Origin: Sinohyriopsis cumingii
Taxonomy: Eukaryota > Mollusca > Bivalvia > Unionida > Unionidae
Reading direction: 5' to 3'
Assembly: GCA_028554795.2 (NCBI GenBank)
Contig: CM068839.1
Coordinates: 12,303,220-12,367,219 of the forward strand
Length of the DNA: 64,000 nucleotides
Below, in pieces: positions 18,377-28,689 of the stretch (its first letter is position 1; the number at the start of each line of letters is the position of its first letter). The notes below the pieces were generated by a model. That model saw nothing but the letters and a program-made list of their open reading frames with translations. It was not told the origin of the DNA and made no database searches. The translations under genes were made by a program, and so were the position numbers.

Positions 18377-19700
18377 CAGTTTTAGAATGGTTGGTATATA
18401 CTAGTATGTGATAACTGGAGTTCATAATAATAAATATCCTTGCACCAAGGAACTGTAATGGTATTGAATCTGTTCAATATTGAATGTCTGCATATATGAG
18501 TCTTTTTTTTGGTGTGTTTGTGTGTGTGTGTTGGGAGGTCTTGTTTATTTAGATTCAATTGCTTGCCATCTGTCACACTGTTGCATTAATACCCATTGGT
18601 TTGGTGGTGAATATTTCATGGCTTCACCAGTTAATGATTTTAGCTGTTAGTGCAGAGTTTTCAGTTTTACCCATGAGATTAATTTCATTGCTGAACCATA
18701 TAGAGTCCAATATAATCCCATTCATTGCTATTGATTTCAATTGGAGCATAATAATCAAATATAACCAATATTTGTTTGAAATGCATCGTGCTTTGCATAA
18801 AAAAAATCGATGTTTCGTGGTTATTATTGAAAGATGTACATGTGCAAGTGTCCCAATTATTTCCTGCCTTTTTTTTCAGTCTCCCCCCATGACACAAAAA
18901 AAAGCAAGAGTCCCTCAGGGGATTGATGCTTTACTGGTTGAAATAATTTAGAAAGAATTCAAGATAAGACCATTTCTTCTATTTAACTGTTGAGATTTTC
19001 AAATTAGCCACTGTGGCAACCATATTGGATGTAAGATCACCACCATTTTCATTTAGGACAAAGTAGATGTCACTAGAAATCTTTTTTTGCATTTCTATCA
19101 AACTTGCACTTTTCTGTTGCTTTTTGTTTTCTATTGACACACAAAATTCAAGTTTAAAATGCAGTAATACATAGCCAATTGCTAGTGTTGCTTACTGTCT
19201 CTTCATGCCCAAAAATCCTTGTCTGTTTGATGTGACTACATCTGTTTAGAGTGGAAGATTGTCAATATGACATGGTCCACTTGTGTACCTTATGTGTCCA
19301 TGTACAAAGATGCCATGTTAATTAATGTGTGTCAGCATTTACAGCATTGCAACCTTCTTTCAACAAATATCCTGATCTTTACATTTATCTTCTCCATGTT
19401 CATTTTGTGTGTTGGTAACTTCCTCTCAGAAATTTTTTATTTAACTGGACCACTTTTTTTCAGCCATTAAGGATTAGGGTACACTCATATTCAGTATTAA
19501 TTATTACTGTACAGGTAATTTTTTTGTGCTAAGGAAAATTATGCAGCATTGTCCCTAGCAGGAATTCCCTTTTCTTAATGTTATTATCTTTGTGTATCAA
19601 TATTTGTTCTCATGACTCAAGCTGTATTGTGATTGTGTGTGTGATTGCAATTGCTCCTAAATAAATACTCAACAATTACAAAGGTTTTACTATACATAGT
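18377..19700. other. Non-coding stretch
   Basis: A dispersed-repeat fragment on the minus strand near 18990-19070 (CCACCATTTTCATTTAGGAC). Nothing else supported. Confidence 0.45.
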
Positions 19701-19734
19701 GACAGGTAAGTTTTCATTTGTGTGTGTGTGATTT

Positions 19735-19990
19735 GGTTGTTGTTGTTGTTTTAGAGTTTAACGCCATTTTTCAGCACACGATAGGCTATACATGGCGGCC
19801 AGTATTAATGGTGGAGGAAGAACCCGGGGAAAACCCCGGAAAGAACCACCGACCCACAAGAAGATACTGGCAAGCTTTCTCACATACCCACATTGGCTGA
19901 ATCCGAGACTCGAACCGGTGCAGACAGAAGTGAGATGGCAGTGATACGTAACGGAGAGCGCTTTAGACCACTCGGCCACTTGGGGGCCCC
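19735..19990 (-). mobile_element. tRNA-derived SINE, family 1, copy 3, nested in SINE family 2
   Basis: Full-length minus-strand copy: (GTT)n tail complement at 19736, GGCGGCCAGTATTAATGGTG, GGAGGAAGAACCC, and head complement CGGCCACTTGGGGGCCCC. Flanked by the 14-bp duplication TGTGTGTGATTTGG (19723-19736 and 19991-20004). That target is the (CA)n tail of the family 2 SINE at 20005-20215. Confidence 0.93.
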
Positions 19991-20004
19991 TGTGTGTGAT
20001 TTGG

Positions 20005-20215
20005 ATTTTTATGTAGCTTTAACAATTTTTCAGTCATATCACTGTGTGACAGCTTATAGTGATGTCTAGCACTGAGATATCATGCAGCAGACATGTTGCA
20101 TCATGTCTCACCCAGTCATATTATCCTAAAACCAGGTCAACCAGTCTTATTACTAACCTCTTAATGCTGTGCATCTAGTGAGGTAGCTGTTAGTACCATT
20201 TTTATGTCTTGGTAA
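20005..20215 (-). mobile_element. tRNA-derived SINE, family 2, copy 2 (minus strand, split)
   Basis: Reverse complement of the 31546 body: GTCATATCACTG, GTGATGTCTAGCACTG, ACCAGGTCAACCAGTC, GAGGTAGCTGTTAGTACCAT. Its (TG)n tail complement lies left of the inserted family 1 SINE. Confidence 0.85.
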
Positions 20216-20303
20216 TTCAGGGTTCTGTCATTCGGAATTGCTTTTGCGCATATTCTTGTCCTGAGTTAAAGGAAGAAGTAGTGGCATACCTCAAGTTACT
20301 GGG

Positions 20304-20683
20304 TAATCCGAGTTTCCTCTGACCATGCCACCAGACATGTTGATTGCGAGATATGTATAGTCATGTTACTCGGGATGCAAATGGGCAGATCCAGGTCAAA
20401 TTTCAGCAATGATGTACTTTTTTCTTGTCTGTCAGTGGATTAAAGATATGCCAAATGTTATGCTCATGATTTCTAAGAAAATAAATCATATTCCAATCAA
20501 TTTCATGCAGGTATAGCTCAGTGAAAGGTCGTTCAAGTTTGCTGGGCCAGCTAGTAAGCGGCTACCCCATGCTGACACCAAATGGTGTCGAATTACATCT
20601 TTTCGATAAGGATTGGACTCTGACCCTACACCCCAACATAAATATCAAAATTGGGGTGACAAGGGTCAGAGGAAACTCGGACT
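20304..20683. mobile_element. 380-bp TIR element with 10-bp target duplication
   Basis: Terminal inverted repeats TCCGAGTTTCCTCTGACC (20307-20324) and GGTCAGAGGAAACTCGGA (20664-20681) are perfect over 18 bp. Flanking AGTTACTGGG is duplicated exactly (20294-20303 and 20684-20693). A 9-10-bp duplication points to a Mutator-like (MULE) nonautonomous element. No ORF. Confidence 0.85.
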
Positions 20684-20689
20684 AGTTAC

Positions 20690-20880
20690 TGGGAATTCCA
20701 ATTCTGCAGTATTTCAGCAACTGAGCAATCCACAGGACCAGGAAGTTTTGTGATTCTGGGTTCTACCATTCGAAATTGATTTTGTGCCCAGTCTTTTCCT
20801 GTGTTGTTGCTTTTCACCCAAATTATATGGCTAGTAGCGGCATACCTCTGATTATTGGCAATTCTGATTTTCCAGTACAC
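20690..20880. repeat. Second copy of the segment at 20213-20303
   Basis: GGGTTCTACCATTCG, AATTGATTTTGTGC and TAGCGGCATACCTCTGATTA repeat the order of GGGTTCTGTCATTCG, AATTGCTTTTGCGC and TAGTGGCATACCTCAAGTTA at 20213-20303. The TIR element inserted at the end of the first copy. Confidence 0.7.
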
Positions 20881-21889
20881 GACAGCTGGCTGATACACAA
20901 TGTTATGGTACAGTCCCTCCATCAGGGCCATACATTTAGCCATTTTTGACTCCTCTCTCTTTGTTGCAATGTGTACTTATTTCTAGCCACCACCCTTGTG
21001 TATACATATGCTTAGTCCCTCCCTCCCCCTTCAAAGATTGTCAGCTTGTTGGCATTTCAAATCAAACGGGAGTCTCTTGTAAAACAATTGCCATGTTTGC
21101 CTGGGCAAGTCTGTGTTTTCAAGCAACAGATGTGATCATTCACCATGTTTGATAATCTCAATGCATACCACCAGAGTTATATCTCTTTGAACAAATGTGT
21201 TCAAGAGTTCATCCTTTTTATTTTTTAAGTTTTTTTTTATAGAAATTTTAACACTAGACAATGCCTATATTGGATGCAGATGTTACAGTTTTGACTGCAA
21301 TGTACTGTTTGGGAAACCAGAAAAGGACACGGTCTTGTATCGATGCTTATAATTTACCTATCAGTCGTGCATGTATTATAAAAAAAAACACTACAAGGGA
21401 GGACACTTCTCTCCATTCTTGCATAACCTATTTAAGAATCGACGATGATATTTCAAGCTCCATTTTGCATAGCATAATAAATCTGGTACCAATGTTTAGC
21501 TCAAGCATTTGACTGTACACCTACCGGTATCCAAAGTTTGACTTGCTGTCTGACCTTCAAGGAATGCCAGACCATTTTCCCACTCTACTGCTTGACATGG
21601 CCATGTAAATGTAATACTGCCCTCTCATTGGCCAACCAAAAAAACGATGTAGTGCACCTATTTATAACTTATTTCTTTGATGCTTTTTGTTTTTAAAATT
21701 GGTAGCGGGGTACAAACAGATTGAAAGGTGTGTGAATACTAATGTTTGTTTGTTGTTGGCTAAGGCAAATAGATTTGACTTGCTGTAGCCATAATACATT
21801 TTGTTATTAGGTGCAAATGTACTACTTAGTCTCCCCCACCCACCACCTCTCCACATACACAAAATTCAACCTCCTTCTCCATGTGTATG

Positions 21890-22235
21890 TACTAAACGGA
21901 CTGCCCGTATGGATTTGTTCTATTGCTGATCTGCATTAACCTGGTTGGGTCTTTTACCCTGCATTGACAAGTCAGAGTTCATTCCATCTCAGGACTTCAT
22001 TTACATGAGGATGAATTGACTCACGAACTAGAACTTAATTTGGGTCCCACAGGATAGATAGAACAAATCCTAATGCTTTTAGAGGTACTATGAGCAAAGA
22101 CAGCTTGCCTTTACCTATCCCTATTGGGAACCTTGAACCTCACTGCAGATCTGGTTCCTTTAGAATGTCTCTCCTTATTGCAAGGTGGAAACCACACAGA
22201 GATTCTCTATTAGCTCTGATTCCAATACATAGTGA
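21890..22235 (+). pseudogene. DIRS-like retroelement, RT C-terminal part (broken)
   Basis: Translated blocks across frames resemble the end of a DIRS-type reverse transcriptase: the segment around SSFHLRTSF (~21975-22000), and RWKPHRDSLLALIPI (22190-22235), a conserved WRPHRD-like block before RNase H. Stops and frameshifts are present. It continues after a ~745-bp insertion at 22984. Confidence 0.65.
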
Positions 22236-22239
22236 TGGG

Positions 22240-22983
22240 AATCTGTCAGAATTTCATAATCAATAATTGGTTCCACTTAACCGACTGATAATCGATTATA
22301 ATTGGCTACTAAGAGCAAATTTTAATTTTCATTTTTCGTAGAGTTATATCTTTACTCAAGAGTTCGAAATGTTAATAAATGTACAGGGGTAAGCTCTTCA
22401 AATGATTTGTACTTTAATCTGATAAAAATATTACATTTTTTTCTATTGTATTATTTTTGCTCCACAACTTTGTTAAATGAAAGCAACTTTTCATGGCTGA
22501 TCAGTCTTGAAATACTGCAGCAATCCTCCAAAATCTTTTCATTCAAATTCTAATTTAAAGTATAGATTCAGGACAAGGTTTTCTTGTTTGTCATTATTTG
22601 CAAATACTACAAAGGATTTTACATTTAAACTGAAACAAATCGGAATGTGATTACATTTATTATCTCAGCAATTTATTAGTATAATCATTTAATCATGACT
22701 ATATGTTCTTAATTATGAAAGTCTGCACCTACGAAATATGGTATGGTTTTATACTTGTAAGTTGTGAAGAGAATAAATAAGTTTAGCTCTATTTAGCTTA
22801 CCAATTATTCTGGAGTTTTACTAACCTTTGTGTTTTGCATGCAGCTGTAAAGAAGTAGTCTCCCTTTACACACTGATGATTATGGAGTTTCACAATTGAT
22901 TATTTTGTTGATTTGCTCAACCAACTGATGATTGAATTTAATTGATAATAAGAACAACACTAGCACCAGATTTTTCTTATCAC
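22240..22983. mobile_element. AT-rich insertion inside the DIRS-like element, possibly hAT-like
   Basis: It separates two adjoining blocks of the DIRS-like protein. The left edge is TAGTGATGGGAATC and the right edge TTCTTATCAC, which could be a decayed terminal inverted repeat. Near both ends lie related AT-rich segments (CGACTGATAATCGATTATAA and CAACTGATGATTGAATTTAA) in direct orientation. No ORF or clear target duplication. Confidence 0.45.
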
Positions 22984-24260
22984 AAATGATGGTGGATGAA
23001 TTGGGACAGATTACCAACTGGGATCCCCATGCATGCACCCAACCCCAACTCCTATCTGTTTGCTGATGCATCAGATTCCTGCTTGGGCACTTATTTAGAA
23101 CCAGAGGATTTAATCCTCCAGGGTTATTGGACTTGGGGACAAATCATCCTAGCCCATCAAAAATATAGGAATGAAAGCGGGACAGTATGGGGCTAATGTG
23201 ACATGGCATATCTCTGATGTCAAGGAGGCACACATGATCCATTTTTGTGGAGGTCTGGGACCTCTGCTGGGAAAACTTGGAGAACATCATTGAGTTTGTC
23301 ACATTCCAAGAAAGAACAATATTTTAGCAGATAGTCTGTTGAGGACAGGCAAAACAGTTTTCATAGACTGTAATTACATAATAAGGTCCCTTTTCACCCT
23401 GAAGGAAAAGCCTCTGTTTGTGACCAGGCTCAGCAATAGTCTTAATGTTTACATTTCTCTAGTGCTGAACCAGAGAGCGTGGGCAAGGGGATGTGTTCAG
23501 CTTCCAGAGGTATCATTAGTTTGCATGTGCCTTCTCACCATTCTGATGCTTACCTCCAGTTCTACAAAAAGTTAAAACTGCAACTGTTCATATCTTTGTC
23601 ATAACCCCACTGTGGCAATGATCTTAGTTCATTGATCTTCTAGACCTGCTGATAAATCAACCCATGACCTACCTCAGAGGATTGATCTTCTGTTGCAATA
23701 CAGGGTCTCGCTGCTGTACAACAGCCCTCACATTCTCCACATTTAGGCTTGGCTTGTGTGTCTGCTAGAAAATGTTTTTAAGCCAGGATGCCAGTCACAT
23801 CTCGATTAAGGTCTCTGTTGTCAGGTGGAGATTTTATGAGTTTGGTGGAGTGGGAATTACATAGATCATATCTGTTCCTTTGCGAGTTCAGTCATGGATT
23901 CCTTTTGATTCTTTTCAGAAATTAAGGATTTTCAGCACTATCATTGGCTACATAGCTGTCATTTTCAACACAATTAAGTTTTCTCTGGGCACAACAGTTG
24001 GTTTGTATCTGCATTATGCCAGTCTCATTAAGTATTTTGAGCTGCAGAGACTGTCTACCACTTTCTTACACCCAGATAGAATTTATCTTGTGTTTTTGTG
24101 TCTTTAACCCAAATTCTCTAAACCATTGAAAGAATGTTTTTACTTGTCTTAGTGTCTGCAAGAAGACAAAGTGAGCAACGTGCCCAATTGACACTGGCTT
24201 TCTCTGGTTTAATGGGAATTAAATTTCTGTTTCCTTTTTCAGTTGTGAATTTTGGCAAAT
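22984..24260 (+). pseudogene. DIRS-like retroelement, RNase H to start of tyrosine recombinase (broken)
   Basis: Ordered blocks: FADASDSCLGTYLEPE (RNase H first catalytic Asp, ~23060), a remnant of the HIP-x-K-x-N-x-LAD-x-L-x-R block (IPRKNNILADSLLR, ~23300-23345), LFVTRLSNSLNVYISLVLNQ then RAWA (~23417-23490), FIDLLDLL (~23625), LGTTVGLYLH (~23980), and LVSARRQSEQRAQLTLAFSG (~24150-24205), which matches the first Arg box of the tyrosine recombinase. The order RH, connector, YR is diagnostic of DIRS-type elements rather than Ty3 or retroviruses. Many frameshifts and stops; the rest of YR is missing. Confidence 0.72.
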
Positions 24261-24954
24261 GACTGATTTTGTGAGAGTTGGTGAAAATACTTTTTAACTC
24301 TATGTTTAGATTTCTAGAATAATACTTAAGTTCATTTATGTCATTTTTATGGATTAATTTTGAATAAACTCTTCTAATTGTATTTCTCCAAAATTGTTTC
24401 TTTTTACATGATTATTAAAATATGACACTATTATCGTGATTGTTTCAGAAGTTTGGAATACTGCGTCTTAATTTAATGGTGACCTTGTCATCATTGGGCA
24501 GTGTGTTGATTATGTGATGTTAAAAGTCTCATTATTTACTAGTATTTCATGGTGCATTTATATACATTACGGTAAGTGCTGTATTTATATACATTGTCTT
24601 CTGGATTTCCTGATAAGGGAAGACTTGTTACACATCTATACTGAAGCTTACAAAGTCTTTCTCATAAATTTGGGCCTTTTCATTATATAAGATAACACAT
24701 TATGAGAATAAGAAATTTGTAAGGAATATTATGCTTCAAGGGAGCATACTCTTCCTTGCCAAATGTGTAAAGTTGCAGAGGAGATAACTTGTTCTTAGTC
24801 AAAGTATTCCTTGATGTTATTCATGTTTAATTTTAAGCTCTTCAGCAGGTTTGGTTCCTTACTATTCCCTTGCTAATGAATCTGATCAGGTATAGCATTT
24901 TGCCCTTTGTTGTTGTTGTGGGGTTTGCCTTTTCTTCATTACCCATCACAACAT

Positions 24955-25745
24955 TTTTTTACTCCCTCTGTATCATGGATCCTGTTTCACCTACAAGTGT
25001 GAAATTAGACATATGAATGCATCTCCTAAAAAACAAGTCTGCCATACCAAAACTTGGTCACTGTGACTTAATTTGCGTGGTTTAGTTTTGCATTTTAAGC
25101 TGTTCATTTCTAAAGTTTTTTGTTGGATGGCAGCTAAAGTTGGCATGCAAAACTTTATGGTGATGGGAACTTGAAAATAATTTCAAATGAAAATTAGCAT
25201 GCAGATACATCAAGCCAAAAGTATTCCACCAATACCAAAAACTAGGTCAATGTGACCTGATCTGCATGCTTGACTGACTAGTGTTTTCTTACTATCTGTT
25301 CATCATACTCTCTTGGACCCTATTTCACTTACACATGATAATTGGCATATAGATGCATCTCCATAAGAGTAACTCAATCGTGCCAATATTTGGTAAATTT
25401 GACTTATTTTCATGCTTGACTGACATGTATTTTAAACCGTTTGTTTTGCTACATCCTAAATAACATGGACCCTATTTGACCAACAGGCAGCACTCATTAA
25501 AATTGGCATGTGTTCACATCTCAGAGAAAGTAACAACAATACGAAAACTAGGTCATTGTGATCTTATTTTTGTGTTGATATGACCTTTGAATATTTAGTA
25601 ATTTGTTTATTACACCCTCAGTATCTTATGTATTTCACCTGCTCTCAAAAATATTTATATGTGGATGCATTGTAATGAGAGTAATTCTACCATACCAAAA
25701 CTAGGTCATTGTTGGACATACTGTTACATCAGTGCTTGAATGACT
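24955..25745. repeat. Degenerate ~165-bp satellite, about 5 copies, with IR3 palindromes
   Basis: Each unit has TGGACCCTATTTCACCTAC, a GGCATATGGATGCATCTC-like block, AGTAATTCTACCATACCAAA, ACTAGGTCATTGTGACCTTA and TGCTTGACTGACT. The copies are strongly diverged. The centre carries a palindrome AGGTCA-n3-TGACCT (perfect at 25244-25258). A single further copy is at 28440-28680. Confidence 0.75.
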
Positions 25746-25984
25746 TTTTAGTTTAGCTCTACAAAGTAGAGAAAAGCTATTATATTACCCCTGGCATTGA
25801 TATCTATACAAATAAAAGCATGTAACTGTGTACATCCTCACTTGAAGAACAAAATTAACTAGGTACATGTATGTATCAGTGTATCCCATAGGAGAGTAGT
25901 AAAAAATCTTGGTACTGAGTAAAAAAACAAACTTTGGTATCAAAACTTTGGGGGTCTCTGAAGTGCAAATGATGGTAAAGGGAA

Positions 25985-26075
25985 ACACTGTATATATTGG
26001 GTGAAAGATTGGTTTTGCCAGCAGACTGCATTGTGGTTTGAAAAATGAAACCTAAATCAGCCTATAAATAAACAA
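25985..26075. repeat. Short dispersed repeat shared with 12950-13030
   Basis: GAAAGATTGGTTTTGCCAGC, AGACTGCATTGTGGTTTGAA parallels GAAAGATTGGTTTTACCAGC, AGTTTGCAATCTGGCTTAAG at 12967. Family unknown. Confidence 0.55.
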
Positions 26076-27056
26076 AAGTACATGTGCAATGTAGTACATG
26101 TAAGATGTAGGCAAAAATTAATTTTAGCGGGACTATATGTAGAAGGTTCTAGGTAGTAATTTTGAGTAAGCTTCTAACACCTACCCATGGAGGAGAGGGA
26201 TGTGATGGATAACTATGTACATACATATTTATACATTAGTTGTACATTCTTGGTTGTTGTTGTCAATTGTTTTGCACACTGTAAATACTGTTATACCTGT
26301 CTTCATGAACTTTTGTGTAGGGATGCACCTTGAAATGTCATGCATCACTGACTTTGTTTATGTTTTGTTTATTTCTGAAGCTCTTTGCATGCTTGAATCA
26401 GCTGAGTAGATGATTATCCATCATTTAATACCACACCTTTACATCACAGGATCTTAGTGAGCATTATTTCAGGTTTTCTTGCATGGACTTTGTATTTAGC
26501 TCATGCCCAGATAAATATTTTCTAGCTTGTGCACATGCTGCCATTGTTGCATCTAGGATACTGTTCCATATCCTACAAATTTGAGGGGCATGCAAAATTT
26601 TTGAAGGAAAAAAATATTACATGCAGGGTATTCGTGTTCTCGAGCAATAACATGATTTTCAAGATGGACACCATGTTGACCATATTGCATGTCAGTTCAG
26701 CTTCATTTTTGTTTACTATCAACTAGACACCATAAGGGGTCTATGGATGAAACCCCACATCAGTATGCCTTTCCATTTTGAAGTAGTAGCTATAACAAGA
26801 TTTTAAAAATGACTGCCATGAAAGAAATCTTTCACTGAAATACCCATATTAATATGACAATCTTTTAAGGAGGAGGAGTATGAAGAAGATTTTCAATATA
26901 ACCATTGTGATGGCTAACTTGGATGTCCAGGCAACACCATTTTCAGCTAAACACCACAAGAAGGCTTTTCATGAAAATCCCATGCTGATGTGAAAATCCA
27001 TTCAGAAGAATAAGTGACAAACTTTTCATTATGTTCAATGTGGCAGACATGCTTGA

Positions 27057-27315
27057 GGGGGGCCTCAAGTGGCCGAGTGGCCTAAAGCGCTCTCCATTGC
27101 AGATCACTGCCATCTCACCTTTCTGCGTGGGTTCGAGTCTCGGATTCGGCTAATATGTGTACAGTATGTGAGAAAGCTTGCCAGTAGCTTCTCAAGGGTC
27201 GGTGGATCTTTCTGGGGTTTTCCTGGGTTCTTCCTCCACCATTAATACTGGCTGCCATGTATAGCCTATCGAGTGCTGAAAATGGCGTTAAACCCTACAA
27301 CAACAACAGCAACAA
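27057..27315 (+). mobile_element. tRNA-derived SINE, family 1, copy 4
   Basis: Good A box (TGGCCGAGTGGCC) and B box (GGTTCGAGTCT), TTCTTCCTCCACCATTAATA, GGCGTTAAACCC and (CAA)n tail. Exact 12-bp target duplication ACATGCTTGAGG at 27047-27058 and 27315-27326. It inserted into the dispersed repeat. Confidence 0.95.
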
Positions 27316-27454
27316 CATGCTTGAGGTCAGATTGGTGTGATTTTAATTCATTTCCAACCAGCTATCATAATCAGTCTTCTGGTGAAAGCACCATGTCAGT
27401 ATAACTTTCCTTAAGGCTGTAATTTTTAAATTAGATTTGTAAGATAAAGTAGCT

Positions 27455-27710
27455 ACCACAATGTCCATACTGGGTTGTCAAATTGGTATTGTCAAGATGT
27501 CTGCCACAGTGTCCACACTGGGTTGTCAAATTGGTATTGTCAAGATGTCTGCCACAATGTCTACACTTGGTTGTCAAATTGGTATTTTCAAGATGTCTGC
27601 CACAATGTCCACATTGGGTTGTCAAATTGGTATTGTCAAGATGTCTGCCACAATGTCCACACTGGGTTGTCAAATTGGTATTGTCAAGATGTCTGCTGTG
27701 ATGGCCATAT
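27455..27710. repeat. 48-bp minisatellite, 5 copies
   Basis: The unit contains ATGTCCACACTGGGTTGTCA, AATTGGTATTGTCAAGATGT and CTGCCACA. It is an expansion of a piece of the surrounding dispersed repeat. Because 48 is a multiple of three, all frames stay open over the array; I do not regard these as genes. Confidence 0.95.
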
Positions 27711-28439
27711 TGGGTATTAGATTAGATTGGCACCATTTTTATTTGGGACCAACTCGACATCATAACAAGTCTGACCATGAAACCCCAGGTTGATATCATC
27801 CATTCAGGCAGAAATGCAATAACAAAAGTTTAAAGATGGCTGCTTTGGTGACCATATTGGATATGCAGGCAGAATCATTTTCATATTGGATCAACTAGGC
27901 ATCGAAGAAGTCTTCTGGTTAAAAGTCCATGTCAGTACGATTTTCCATTAAGGGAGACTAGGAATAACAAGGTTTTCAAGATGACTGTCAGTTTGGCATA
28001 ATTTTTTATTTGGAACCAGATAGATATCATAAGAAGTAGTTTAGTAAAAACACAATATTAATGTGACCATCCATAAAGAAGCAGTAGCATTAACATGTTT
28101 GACAAAATGGCTGTTGTGGTGAATATATTGGATGTCTGAGAAGTACTAGATCATCTAGGATGAACTAGATCTTAGGTGGAACGTGTTTTAATTTTCATGG
28201 CAGTCCTTAAAGTAGTTTAAGAGGAATAACAGTATAAAATTTGTGCTAATGGATGGATGGATGGATCTTGGATGATGGATGACAGACAGAAAACAGGACA
28301 TCCCAAAAGCTCTTCTGGTCTGCAACAAGTAAAAAATATTCCTATACAGAGATAAAATAACAAAATCCTTTATAGAGATACTGTTTATAATAAATGATAT
28401 TTATATTGGAACTTTTTAATTTTTTTTCTTTTTTCTGAT

Positions 28440-28680
28440 ATTTTCTTACAATAGTTTCAAGTGTCAATCAGTGATGCATATCAAATGGCGTAATCTTTCC
28501 ATATTAGAACTAGGTCATTGTTAACTATATTTTACACTTGAGTGACCAGTTTTTACAATTATCAGTTGCATATTTGATACTTTGGACCCTCTTTCACCTA
28601 CACTAGAGAAAGTTAGCTTGTGGATGCATCACATCCGTTATCTGAAGAAGGTCACTGTGATTCTGGGGCTTAAGTGACTC
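28440..28680. repeat. Isolated copy of the ~165-bp satellite unit
   Basis: TTAGAACTAGGTCATTGTTA, TTTGGACCCTCTTTCACCTA and GTGGATGCATCAC match the 24955-25745 unit; the second palindrome half is lost. Confidence 0.65.
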
Positions 28681-28689
28681 TCTACCAAT

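Larger units (their letters stand above)
26720..28190. repeat. Dispersed ~140-bp repeat family, several degenerate tandem units
   Basis: Units contain, in order, AAGATGGCTGCCATGGTGAC-like, CATATTGGATGT, GCACCATTTTCATTTGGGAC, CAACTAGACATCATAAGAAG, TCTTCTGGTGAAAACCCCAT, GTCAATATGACCATCC and AATAACAAGATTTTCAAG-like blocks. The same family occurs in either orientation at 10840-11600, 18990-19070, 37740-38350, 56780-57210 and 62090-62440. It has no TIRs or coding remnant that I can see. Confidence 0.7.

Noticed and set aside
27431..27793. Overlapping open frames on both strands across the 48-bp array
   Set aside because: All frames stay open because the unit is 16 codons; typical of a stop-free tandem repeat.
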